Positions 1-6,489 are shown, counted from the stretch's first letter. The stretch: DNA of 8,779 bases from Saprospiraceae bacterium (GCA_013001805.1 JABDLW010000681.1:1-8779); one strand, 5' to 3'. Notes: generated by a model from the letters alone, not told the origin. Numbers and translations are program-made.

Positions 1-212
1 TGGTATATGATCTGATGATCTCCTTACAGCCCATAATCGGTAAGAAGCTAAAGAAGAATCATCTTCTGGTCTGATTGACTGTACGCTTAAAATCCCGCAA
101 ATAAAAAAATTCAACATCTATCCGGACTTTTCACAGGGCTTAGGACACTAGTATATAGAAGCAACATAAATACATTCTCATACATCGTTTTTGGTTAAGT
201 TTTTCAGCTAAA

Positions 213-252
213 CGCCTTCTTAGGAAAAGTCCTCAGAAGGCGTTCTCTTTTT
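213..252 (+). terminator. Rho-independent terminator, array copy 1
   Basis: CGCCTTCT pairs with AGAAGGCG and AGGA with TCCT around an AAAG loop, with one internal T-C mismatch. A T-rich tail follows (TTCTCTTTTT), less pure than in the other copies. The copy's 5' limit is unclear; related sequence begins near 90. Confidence 0.8.
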
Positions 253-293
253 AATGAAATGCAAGATCTGATTTTATATCCGGGCCGGTTCCG

Positions 294-327
294 TTGTCAG
301 TCAAAGTTTGAGCAAAGTATAGATTTG
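294..327 (+). promoter_or_regulatory. Candidate Bacteroidota promoter for array copy 2
   Basis: TAGATTTG at 320-327 is an exact match to the Bacteroidota -7 element TAnnTTTG. A TTG at 294-296 could be the -33 element, but the 23-base gap is longer than the usual 19-21. The predicted start is near 334, just upstream of the conserved CCCGC block. An 8-base match with four free or loose positions can occur by chance, so support is moderate. Confidence 0.4.
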
Positions 328-333
328 AAATTA

Positions 334-499
334 TCTGAAAAATTTTCCCGCATCTGCAGGACATTTTGCTGCAACCAATACACTATTAATCAGAAGCAAC
401 ATTCATACATTCTTATACATCATTTTCATACTACAGTTTTTTAGTCAAGTTTTTTAGCTAAGCGCCTTCTCAGGAAAAGTCCTCAGAAGGCGTTTTTTT
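334..499 (+). ncRNA. Candidate small RNA, array copy 2
   Basis: This is the predicted transcript of the second array unit, about 165 nt, running from a start just after the TAGATTTG box at 320-327 to the T-tract at 493-499. It shares the CCCGC, CAGGACATTTT and AGAAGCAAC blocks with copies 3 and 4 but lacks their GGATAAAG/CTTTATCC stem. A different short stem is possible here, TGCAG pairing with CTGCA around the GACATTTTG loop (about 355-373). A 61-codon ORF covering 259-444 overlaps it, but its frame is not kept in other copies. The ncRNA call is inferred from the promoter-like box, conserved blocks and terminator. The 5' end is a guess. Confidence 0.45.
463..499 (+). terminator. Rho-independent terminator, array copy 2
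   Basis: The stem-loop at 463-492 has the same arms as copy 1, an internal C-C mismatch and seven T immediately downstream. The 3' T-run and A-rich upstream flank set the + direction. Confidence 0.85.
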
Positions 500-546
500 C
501 TTATTGATGTATTTATCCTAACCACCCGGGTCGCAATTTGGATCTC

Positions 547-552
547 TATAAT
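547..552 (+). promoter_or_regulatory. TATAAT -10-like box, array copy 3
   Basis: A perfect TATAAT lies six bases upstream of the GGATAAAG stem arm and is conserved in copy 4. No TTG or TTTG lies at -33/-35 distance, and the box is not the TAnnTTTG form typical of Bacteroidota, so it is only a candidate. Confidence 0.35.
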
Positions 553-557
553 CAAAA

Positions 558-719
558 GGATAAAGTAGCTCGAAAATAATCTTTATCCCGCCAGGACATT
601 TTATGCCCATTGATACACTATCTAACAGAAGCAACATTCATACATCATTTCATAGCAGTTTTTGATTAAGTTTTTTAGCTAAGCGTCTTCTCAGGAAAAG
701 TCCTCAGAAGGCGTTTTTT
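558..719 (+). ncRNA. Candidate small RNA, array copy 3
   Basis: This is the predicted transcript of the third unit, about 160 nt. A TATAAT hexamer sits at 547-552, and six bases downstream begins GGATAAAG (558-565), which pairs perfectly with CTTTATCC (581-588) across a 15-base loop. The 3' end is the hairpin at 684-713 followed by six T. A second small stem, GGACA (594-598) with TGCCC (604-608), has one A-C mismatch here. No -35 element is visible at the expected distance. A 5' stem, a conserved unstructured middle and a 3' terminator form a common small-RNA layout, but expression is not shown by sequence alone. Confidence 0.5.
684..719 (+). terminator. Rho-independent terminator, array copy 3
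   Basis: The stem-loop at 684-713 carries the internal C-C mismatch of copy 2 plus a G-U wobble caused by T at 686. Six T follow. Confidence 0.85.
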
Positions 720-767
720 CTTATTTGATGTTTTTATCCTAAGCATACAGACCAGAATTTGGATCTC

Positions 768-773
768 TATAAT
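768..773 (+). promoter_or_regulatory. TATAAT -10-like box, array copy 4
   Basis: This is the equivalent of 547-552, shifted by 221 bases in identical sequence context. Its conservation may reflect recent duplication rather than selection. Confidence 0.35.
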
Positions 774-778
774 CAAAA

Positions 779-940
779 GGATAAAGTAGCTCGAAAATAA
801 TCTTTATCCCGCCAGGACATTTTCTGTCCATTGAGACACTATCTAATAGAAGCGACATTCATACATCATTTCATAGCAGTTTTTGATTAAGTTTTTTAGC
901 TAAGCGCCTTCTCAGGAAAAGTCCTGAGAAGGCGTTTTTT
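779..940 (+). ncRNA. Candidate small RNA, array copy 4
   Basis: This unit has the same layout as copy 3, shifted by exactly 221 bases: TATAAT at 768-773, stem GGATAAAG (779-786) with CTTTATCC (802-809), and terminator at 905-934 plus six T. It is the best-paired copy. GGACA (815-819) pairs perfectly with TGTCC (825-829), and the terminator stem has 13 uninterrupted Watson-Crick pairs. Sequence similarity to the other units fades after about 950. It lies upstream of the exported-protein gene in the same orientation, but the terminator argues against read-through, so it is unlikely to be that gene's leader. Confidence 0.5.
905..940 (+). terminator. Rho-independent terminator, array copy 4
   Basis: The stem-loop at 905-934 is a perfect 13-bp inverted repeat around AAAG: the internal mismatch of the other copies is a C-G pair here (G at 926). 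Six T follow. It also insulates the downstream gene from array transcription. Confidence 0.9.
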
Positions 941-1073
941 CTTATTGATGACTGTTATCGAATAGCCCAAACACTCTGGGATTGCCTATCTAAAGGACAT
1001 CCGAGTCATTCGATCAATGGGAAAAAGGACAATTTCCTTTGCAAACACACAGAAAGATAAAATTGTGCTTATC

Positions 1074-1781
1074 ATGAAGTTTTTACCAGCGATATTCCTG
1101 ACCCTAATTTCTGTATTGGAAGTAGCAGGAAATTTTGCTCTGGTTCGGGATCAGATCAGGGAGGTACCTCAGCAAGAAATCTTTCCGGTCAACCTGTCCA
1201 ATTGCAAATTCACAAATCCACTAAGGGATTTGGTATGGCTGAGTAAGTTGCACCAATCCCAGCCATCTATGTCAATCCATGAATATCAAAAGGGAGGACA
1301 TGTCTATTTTAAAATTTTCAATTGCACTAAGTCTTCGAATCGTGCCTACTGGTATGACTGTGCCGGCACATATAAAGGACGAACCAGCCAGAATGATAAC
1401 GATCTGGCTAATTATATCGCAAGGGGGGCAAAATTCAGGAAAAGTTGGTTTACCACTTGCCTTAAATTGACAGTACCCGCTCCCTTGTGTTTGACAATTG
1501 CTCAATTTGTTGCACCGGGCCAGAATCAACCTTTTTTAAAAGGCTCCAATGTGCAAGTGGGAATCGATTCCCGATTCCCAGGAAACATTAAATATATTGA
1601 CTTGTATATCAATGGCCAATTTGTCCGCAGAGAAGTACATAATCCATATCGTTGGGGCAGTCAGCGACATGTCGATCATGTGCTGAAAGGAATGAGTCGT
1701 GGCACTTATAAACTAAAAGCTAAGATCAAAGACAAGTGTGGCGGGCTGAAGACCATCACACGAACTTTCAGAGTCGTATAA
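1074..1781 (+). CDS. Exported protein with DUF6970-like N-terminal region and bacterial Ig-like C-terminal domain
   Basis: This is a 235-residue exported protein of unknown function. The start at 1074 is preferred over the upstream in-frame ATG at 1017 because it begins directly with a Sec signal peptide (MKFLPAIFLTLISVLEVAGN); the earlier start would put 19 polar residues in front. Residues ~45-105 (VYFKIFNCTKSSNRAYWYDC) resemble the small Cys-containing DUF6970 family of Bacteroidota; this match is from memory and weak. Residues ~150-235 resemble a Big_7-type bacterial Ig domain, with the pattern KYIDLYINGQFV, then NPYRW, then GTYKLKAKIKDKCG, ending in a final beta strand. Such domains occur in surface and secreted proteins as binding or spacer modules. 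No lipobox or type IX secretion C-terminal domain is evident. It stands alone between the repeat array and its own terminator. Confidence 0.75.
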   Translation: MKFLPAIFLTLISVLEVAGNFALVRDQIREVPQQEIFPVNLSNCKFTNPLRDLVWLSKLHQSQPSMSIHEYQKGGHVYFKIFNCTKSSNRAYWYDCAGTYKGRTSQNDNDLANYIARGAKFRKSWFTTCLKLTVPAPLCLTIAQFVAPGQNQPFLKGSNVQVGIDSRFPGNIKYIDLYINGQFVRREVHNPYRWGSQRHVDHVLKGMSRGTYKLKAKIKDKCGGLKTITRTFRVV

Positions 1782-1810
1782 TTTTATCCATATTATCCCG
1801 ATTAACCACG

Positions 1811-1839
1811 AGCCTCTCATCGCGTATGAGAGGCTTTTT
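1811..1839 (+). terminator. Rho-independent terminator of the exported-protein gene
   Basis: AGCCTCTCAT (1811-1820) pairs perfectly with ATGAGAGGCT (1826-1835) around a CGCGT loop, followed by a T-run. It lies 30 bases after the stop codon and is unrelated in sequence to the array terminators. Confidence 0.92.
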
Positions 1840-1918
1840 ATCTATCGTAAATAAGTTGCCAATACACCAGATCTTATTTGCCCCGAAGTGATGGTACACA
1901 AGTAAGAGAGAAGTTACA

Positions 1919-1926
1919 TATCTTTG
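1919..1926 (+). promoter_or_regulatory. Bacteroidota -7 promoter box upstream of the DUF1080 lipoprotein
   Basis: TATCTTTG is an exact TAnnTTTG match and is followed by CA, as in many Bacteroidota promoters. It implies a start near 1932 and a leader of about 55 bases before ATG 1986. No clear TTG lies at the -33 distance. Because the box falls inside the longer open frame beginning at 1878, it also argues against that upstream start. Confidence 0.6.
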
Positions 1927-1985
1927 CACTTTTTTTGGAAAGCTCGTGCATTTGGAATTTTCCACCCTTACTAAATTTCGAAACG

Positions 1986-3350
1986 ATGCTGAGATATGTA
2001 ATTTTGTTTTTCTCACTGGCCCTGTTGTGGGCATCTTGCGGCAGTGAGTCTGCTCCAAAATCTGCTGATGGATGGCAGACCCTTTTTAATGGTAAAAACC
2101 TGAAAGGCTGGAGCCGCCTTAATGGAGATGCCGAATATATAGTGGAAGATGGTGCCATCGTGGGCACCACGAAAAGAGGATCTCCCAACACATTTTTGGC
2201 AACGGATCAAAAATTCGCTGACTTTCGCCTCGAGTTTGAAGTGAAGATCGATACCTTCATTAATTCCGGAGTTCAGTTTCGTAGCAATAGCACTGACTAT
2301 ATGAATGGTAAAGTGCATGGATATCAGGCTGAAATTGATGCAAGTAGCAGAGCGTGGTCGGGCGGTATATACGACGAGTCACGACGGGGCTGGTTGTTTC
2401 CCATGGGTTTAAATCCAGCAGGAGGTCGAGCTTATAATCCATTAGATTGGAACAAAATTACTGTAGAGGCTATTGGCAGCGAAATAAAGACATGGGTTAA
2501 TGATGTCCCGGCTGCTTTCCTGATCGATGATCTCACCGACCGTGGATTTGTCGCTCTTCAGGTGCACTCAATAGAACGGGCTGAACTGAATGGACGAAAA
2601 ATCCGGTGGAAAAACATTAGAATCCTGGAAGATCCCAAGGACCGGAAAGCCGGTACATTTTCCCACATCGTAAATACTTTACCCAACAACCTATCTGAAC
2701 CTGAGGTGGCCCTGGGTTGGATATCTCTTTTCGACGGGACATCCAGTGATAGATGGCGCGGAGCTGGATTGGAAAAATTTCCCGAGATAGGCTGGAAGGT
2801 ATCTGATGGCGAACTCATGGTGTTAGAATCCGGTGGAGCTGAGGCCGCTCACGGTGGTGACATTGTAACTCGGGATGAATTTGCCAGCTTTGATTTTCAG
2901 TTAGAGTTTAAGCTTACAAAAGGTGCTAATAGCGGTATCAAATACTTTGTCACCGAAGAATATGAGACCGAAGGGTCAGCAATTGGTCTGGAATATCAAA
3001 TTCTGGATGACAGTGAACATCCCGATGCCAATGAAGGAGTAGATGGCAACAGGACACTGGCATCACTTTATGACCTGATTCCAGCCGATAAGCCGGATCG
3101 TTATGTTAGGCCGCCAGGAGAATGGAATCACGCCAGAATCGTCGTGAAACCCAATGATATGGTCGAGCACTGGGTTAATCACATCAAGGTGCTTGAGTAC
3201 CGCCGGGGTTCTGCTATGTTTAAAAATTTGGTCCGCAATAGTAAGTACAAGGACTACAAAAATTTCGGATTGGCCGACCAGGGCCACATCTTGTTACAGG
3301 ACCACGGAAATCAGGTAAGCTTCCGGAGCATCAAAGTGCGCAATCTTTAA
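1986..3350 (+). CDS. Lipoprotein with two DUF1080 (3-keto-disaccharide hydrolase family) domains
   Basis: This is a 454-residue predicted lipoprotein. The start at 1986 is chosen because it opens a signal peptide (MLRYVILFFSLALLWAS) ending at Cys18, a lipobox-like site with an unusual Trp at -3, and because the promoter box at 1919 lies downstream of the alternative start at 1878. Domain 1 (~29-215) has the hallmarks WQTLFNGKNLKGW, FRLEFEVKID, NSGVQFRS and GYQAEID. Domain 2 (~244-454) repeats the pattern as GWISLFDG, FQLEFKL, NSGIKYFV, GLEYQILDD and WNHARIVV. Both match the concanavalin-like PF06439 fold. Characterised family members cleave 3-keto-glycosides, and tandem forms occur in Bacteroidota. 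Location is probably the outer membrane or periplasm. Substrate and catalytic residues cannot be assigned here. No partner oxidoreductase gene is adjacent. Confidence 0.9.
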   Translation: MLRYVILFFSLALLWASCGSESAPKSADGWQTLFNGKNLKGWSRLNGDAEYIVEDGAIVGTTKRGSPNTFLATDQKFADFRLEFEVKIDTFINSGVQFRSNSTDYMNGKVHGYQAEIDASSRAWSGGIYDESRRGWLFPMGLNPAGGRAYNPLDWNKITVEAIGSEIKTWVNDVPAAFLIDDLTDRGFVALQVHSIERAELNGRKIRWKNIRILEDPKDRKAGTFSHIVNTLPNNLSEPEVALGWISLFDGTSSDRWRGAGLEKFPEIGWKVSDGELMVLESGGAEAAHGGDIVTRDEFASFDFQLEFKLTKGANSGIKYFVTEEYETEGSAIGLEYQILDDSEHPDANEGVDGNRTLASLYDLIPADKPDRYVRPPGEWNHARIVVKPNDMVEHWVNHIKVLEYRRGSAMFKNLVRNSKYKDYKNFGLADQGHILLQDHGNQVSFRSIKVRNL

Positions 3351-3391
3351 GCAAAGAGCTGCCACCAGGTGAAGCGTCCCATAGACACTGG

Positions 3392-4804
3392 CTATAAAGG
3401 CCGGTTAGCTGCCATGAGGAACTCCACTTCTTCAACTTTCTTGGGAATGGGGGGTCCCAGCAACCTGCTTCCACCAGAAGTGATCACATAATTGTCTTCA
3501 ATACGTATGCCTCCAAAATCTTGAAACTTGGATAATGCACTATAATTGATGAAGTCAACATGCTTTTTTTCAGAAGACCACAAGCCTATTAATTGAGGAA
3601 TAAAATACAGCCCGGGCTCTACTGTCAGGACCAAACCCTCGTGTAAATTTTTTCCATAGCGTAAAGATCGCAACCCAAATTGCTTACTTCTTCCTATGTC
3701 TGTATCATACCCCACCAAATCCTCACCAAGATCTTCCATATCATGTACATCGAGCCCAATCATATGCCCCAGTCCATGCGGAAAAAATAATGCATGTGCA
3801 CCCTGATTAACTGCATCTTCCATATCTCCCTGCATCAGGCCCAGATCTTTGAGTCCTGAAGCCATAGTTAGAGCACATGCCAGATGGATGTCGCGGTAAC
3901 TCCTGCCGGGTTCAAGCATTGCAATGGCCGTGTTTTGACCCGCTAATACGAGTTCATAAATGCTTTTTTGTAAGGGGGTAAAAGAACCGGAAACCGGCAA
4001 GGTTCGGGTGATATCTCCCGCATAAAACATTGGTGACTCGGCGCCAAAATCTCCTAACAATAGTTGTCCTGCTTCCAGGACGTGATGGTGGTCATGGTTG
4101 TGTAGTGTTTGACCATCTTTGGTCAAGATTACGGGGTAAGCAGTGTCTACTCCCTGCTTATGCGCGGCACTCATGAGGTAACTTACCAACGTGCTTTCCG
4201 CAACTCCTGGCTTGGCTTCATACATCACCTCCAGGTGCATATCCCGTGTGATCGTTAAGGCTTTGTCCATCTCTTCCAACTCCTGGCTCTCTTTCACTGA
4301 ACGTTGTCTGATCACAGATTTTATCAATTCGAGAGAAATATGCCTCTCTACTTCAGCAATAGATTTTTGCAGATATTTTGCAAGCTTAATTTTGGAAAGT
4401 CCGCGATAAGGAGGTAAGTAATGAACTGTCCGATCCTTATCAGCCGCTTCCTTCAGCTTGTCTTGCAATTGCTGGGTTGAAAGAGTATGAGCAATACCTA
4501 CCTGTTGCCCCAATTCATTTATGCCCGGTAAAGGTCCCATCCACACGACCATTTCTACCGATCTATCATCGCCGCAGAGATATGTCTTTCCCGCATCAAT
4601 ATCGATTAGCAGCGATAGCCCCGGAAGGCTGATGCCTGCGAAGTACAAAAAATTACTGTCCTGTCTGAAGTGATAGGTATTATCTTCATAATTCTTGGGA
4701 CTTTCATCGTTTCCCAGAATCCAAATCAATCCACTTTTCATCCCTTTCACAAGTGATTCTCTACGCTTGTGATAGGTTTCAGGAGAAAAAAGGTGCAAGT
4801 TCAT
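3392..4804 (-). CDS. pepP: Xaa-Pro aminopeptidase (M24B family metallopeptidase)
   Basis: This 470-residue, probably cytoplasmic enzyme removes N-terminal residues that precede proline in peptides. The N-terminal ~150 residues form the aminopeptidase P N-domain (ETYHKRRESLV, FRQDSNFLYFAGI). The pita-bread catalytic domain follows, with all five expected dinuclear metal ligands: Asp252 (GDFGAE), Asp264 (AGDITRT), His347 (HGLGHMIG), Glu396 (TVEPGLY) and Glu436 (RIEDNYV). His235 and a His-rich stretch (HNHDHHH) sit where family members have a substrate-binding His. Length is typical. No signal peptide is seen. It lies 58 bases downstream of fumC on the same strand and is probably co-transcribed with it. 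It converges on the DUF1080 gene with only 41 bases between stops and no clear terminator. The gene symbol follows the family; a prolidase cannot be fully excluded. Confidence 0.92.
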   Translation of the reverse strand: MNLHLFSPETYHKRRESLVKGMKSGLIWILGNDESPKNYEDNTYHFRQDSNFLYFAGISLPGLSLLIDIDAGKTYLCGDDRSVEMVVWMGPLPGINELGQQVGIAHTLSTQQLQDKLKEAADKDRTVHYLPPYRGLSKIKLAKYLQKSIAEVERHISLELIKSVIRQRSVKESQELEEMDKALTITRDMHLEVMYEAKPGVAESTLVSYLMSAAHKQGVDTAYPVILTKDGQTLHNHDHHHVLEAGQLLLGDFGAESPMFYAGDITRTLPVSGSFTPLQKSIYELVLAGQNTAIAMLEPGRSYRDIHLACALTMASGLKDLGLMQGDMEDAVNQGAHALFFPHGLGHMIGLDVHDMEDLGEDLVGYDTDIGRSKQFGLRSLRYGKNLHEGLVLTVEPGLYFIPQLIGLWSSEKKHVDFINYSALSKFQDFGGIRIEDNYVITSGGSRLLGPPIPKKVEEVEFLMAANRPL

Positions 4805-4862
4805 GTCAGTTCATGCTTTCATTTGCTTAAAAATGTCTTCTCAGGCGCGGATCGATGGCAGC

Positions 4863-6257
4863 CTAAACCATATCTTCTGGTCGAACCCAGGAATCAAAAT
4901 CCGTCTCAGTGACATACCCCAATTGACTTGCTGCCTCTTTTAGAGTACTATTTTCCTTATACGCTTTTTTGGCAATCTCAGCAGCTTTATCATACCCGAT
5001 CTTAGTATTTAGCGCCGTCACCAGCATCAACGAATTATTGAGGTGCTCTTTTATGCGCGGGTAGTTCGGTTCCAGGCCACGAATGCAATGCTCTTCGAAG
5101 CTTAAACATGCATCGGCGATTAGCCTGGCTGAATCTAAAAAGTTATAGATCATTAAAGGCTTAAAAACATTAAGCTGAAAATGGCCATTCATACCTCCTA
5201 CCGTCACTGCCACGTCGTTGCCAATCACTTGTGCCATTGCCATGGTTAAGGCTTCCGATTGTGTTGGATTGACCTTTCCTGGCATGATGGAAGAGCCGGG
5301 TTCATTGGCGGGTATGATAATTTCTCCAATACCACTTCGTGGACCCGAAGCCAGCATCCGGATATCATTACCAATTTTCATCAGCGAAACTGCCACCGTT
5401 TTTAATGCTCCATGGGCTTCGACGATGGCATCGTGGGCAGCTAATGCTTCAAATTTGTTTTTTGCTGTGACAAAAGGCAAACCGGTTATTTCAGCGATCT
5501 TCTTTGCTACTTTTTTGTCGTAACCTTTGGGAGTATTCAATCCCGTTCCGACGGCCGTACCTCCTAGTGCCAGCTGTGACAAATGTTTTAGTGAATTTTT
5601 TATCGTGAGAAGTCCCTGGTCAAGCTGAGCAACAAATCCCGATAGTTCCTGACCCAGTGTAACCGGGGTTGCATCCATCATGTGCGTTCTCCCAATTTTA
5701 ACCACTTTCATAAAGCGCTTCGATTTTACACTCAGGACATCCCTTAATTGCTCAATTGCGGGAATCGTATCGCTAACCAATATCTGATAGGCCGCGATGT
5801 GCATAGCGGTAGGAAAAGTATCATTTGAAGATTGACTTTTATTTACATCATCATTCGGATGCAAAAATTTCTTCTCGTCAGTTAGCTTTCCACCTTTGAT
5901 CACATGGGCACGATTAGCTATCACTTCATTGACATTCATATTTGATTGTGTACCCGAACCGGTCTGCCACACTACCAAAGGAAATTGATCATTAAGCTTC
6001 CCGGCTAGAATTTCGTCACACACTTTTTCGATAAATCGGGCTTTATTTGCCGACAAAACTTTTAGCTCTACATTGGTGAGCGCTGCAGCTTTCTTTAGAA
6101 TGGCAAAGGCACGGATCACTTCCATCGGCATCAATTGACCACCAATTTTAAAGTTTTCACTGGATCGTTGGGTCTGTGCCGCCCAATACTTATCAGCCGG
6201 CACGGAAATCATGCCTATACTGTCTTTTTCTTTTCGATATTTCATCTTGTTTGCCAT
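4863..6257 (-). CDS. fumC: Class II fumarate hydratase
   Basis: This 464-residue protein interconverts fumarate and (S)-malate in the TCA cycle and is a cytoplasmic homotetramer in its family. It is full length. The superfamily signature GSSIMPGKVNPTQSE (321-335) supplies the catalytic-loop Ser322 and Lys328/Asn330. GSGTQSNMNVNE (100-111), SSNDTFPTA (143-151) and GRTHMMDATPVTLGQE (189-204, with active-site-pair His192) are the other substrate-contact regions. The typical fumarase motif VWQTGSGTQSNMN separates it from aspartase and argininosuccinate lyase, although aspartase is the closest alternative. The start at 6257 gives MANKMKYRKEKD; ATG 6245 (MKYRKEKD) matches many homologues equally well. 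It is the first gene of a likely two-gene unit with the downstream aminopeptidase. No TAnnTTTG box was found upstream. Confidence 0.95.
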   Translation of the reverse strand: MANKMKYRKEKDSIGMISVPADKYWAAQTQRSSENFKIGGQLMPMEVIRAFAILKKAAALTNVELKVLSANKARFIEKVCDEILAGKLNDQFPLVVWQTGSGTQSNMNVNEVIANRAHVIKGGKLTDEKKFLHPNDDVNKSQSSNDTFPTAMHIAAYQILVSDTIPAIEQLRDVLSVKSKRFMKVVKIGRTHMMDATPVTLGQELSGFVAQLDQGLLTIKNSLKHLSQLALGGTAVGTGLNTPKGYDKKVAKKIAEITGLPFVTAKNKFEALAAHDAIVEAHGALKTVAVSLMKIGNDIRMLASGPRSGIGEIIIPANEPGSSIMPGKVNPTQSEALTMAMAQVIGNDVAVTVGGMNGHFQLNVFKPLMIYNFLDSARLIADACLSFEEHCIRGLEPNYPRIKEHLNNSLMLVTALNTKIGYDKAAEIAKKAYKENSTLKEAASQLGYVTETDFDSWVRPEDMV

Positions 6258-6402
6258 AAGTTGAGATTAGGATTAACTTGTGGGTTACTGCATAATCTTC
6301 TAACTACAGAAAAAATATGGCATGAGGAAACCGCGACATCGAGATTAGGACATATGAGAGAGTCCATTTGGTAACTTAGTACCACCGGATGTGATGTAAC
6401 AC

Positions 6403-6431
6403 TTGCCAAATTCCAGGCTAAATGCTATAGT
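6403..6431 (+). promoter_or_regulatory. Candidate promoter for the DUF7009-fdhD operon
   Basis: TTGCCA (6403-6408), a 17-base spacer and TATAGT (6426-6431) form a sigma70-like pair, with a predicted start near 6438 and a leader of about 50 bases. If real, the TTG at 6403 is a promoter element and not the start codon of the longer open frame. It is not the TAnnTTTG form, so support is modest. The remaining intergenic sequence between 6258 and 6489 shows nothing else recognisable. Confidence 0.35.
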
Positions 6432-6489
6432 CTTTCTACAGAAGAAGATTATTCAAGCCCATAAAAACACAAAAATACAGATTAGCTAC

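Larger units (their letters stand above)
81..941 (+). repeat. Four-copy tandem array of a ~220-250 bp non-coding unit, each ending in a terminator
   Basis: Four related units lie head to tail. Their terminator hairpins start at 213, 463, 684 and 905, giving periods of 250, 221 and 221. All copies share, in order, a CCCGC motif, a GGAC(A)TTTT motif, a GACAC or TACAC motif, the block AGAAGCAACAT (starting 157, 392, 627; 848 with one change), ACATC-type repeats, a T-rich run, an AGCTAA motif and the hairpin with its T-tract. Copies 3 and 4 are nearly identical: seven differences counted by eye over 535-720 versus 756-941. Copies 1 and 2 are diverged, and copy 2 has an extra ~14 bases near 401-425. 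No shared reading frame runs through the units. The hairpins have T-runs only on the + strand, which fixes the direction of transcription. This stretch accounts for most of the gene-free first kilobase. Function is unknown. Confidence 0.9.

Noticed and set aside
52..67. Small inverted repeat AGAAGA-ATCA-TCTTCT
   Set aside because: It is six base pairs with no T-run and no relation to the array blocks or to a gene; chance is likely.
259..444. 61-codon ORF inside array copy 2
   Set aside because: It starts in the spacer after terminator 1, runs across the conserved non-coding blocks, has low-complexity His/Ile/Tyr-rich sequence and is not kept in the other three copies.
81..941. CRISPR array or integron attC cassette array
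   Set aside because: The units are ~220 bp of mostly conserved sequence, not short repeats with unique spacers. The hairpins lack the GTTRRRY/RYYYAAC core of attC sites, no cassettes lie between them, and no cas or integrase gene is present.
905..1073. Array copy 4 as a riboswitch or leader of the exported-protein gene
   Set aside because: The same element occurs four times with no gene after three of them, and the terminator stem shows no obvious competing antiterminator. Independent small RNAs explain it better.
1272..1529. Antisense and alternate-frame ORFs within the main genes (also 1768-2442, 2558-3287, 4191-4409, 5218-5523, 7246-7503, 7961-8170)
   Set aside because: They are shadows of well-supported genes on the other strand or in another frame, with no recognisable domains or start signals.
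6135..6374. 79-codon + strand ORF across the fumC start and upstream region
   Set aside because: More than half of it is antisense to the fumC N-terminus and the rest lies in the divergent promoter region; its composition is not protein-like.
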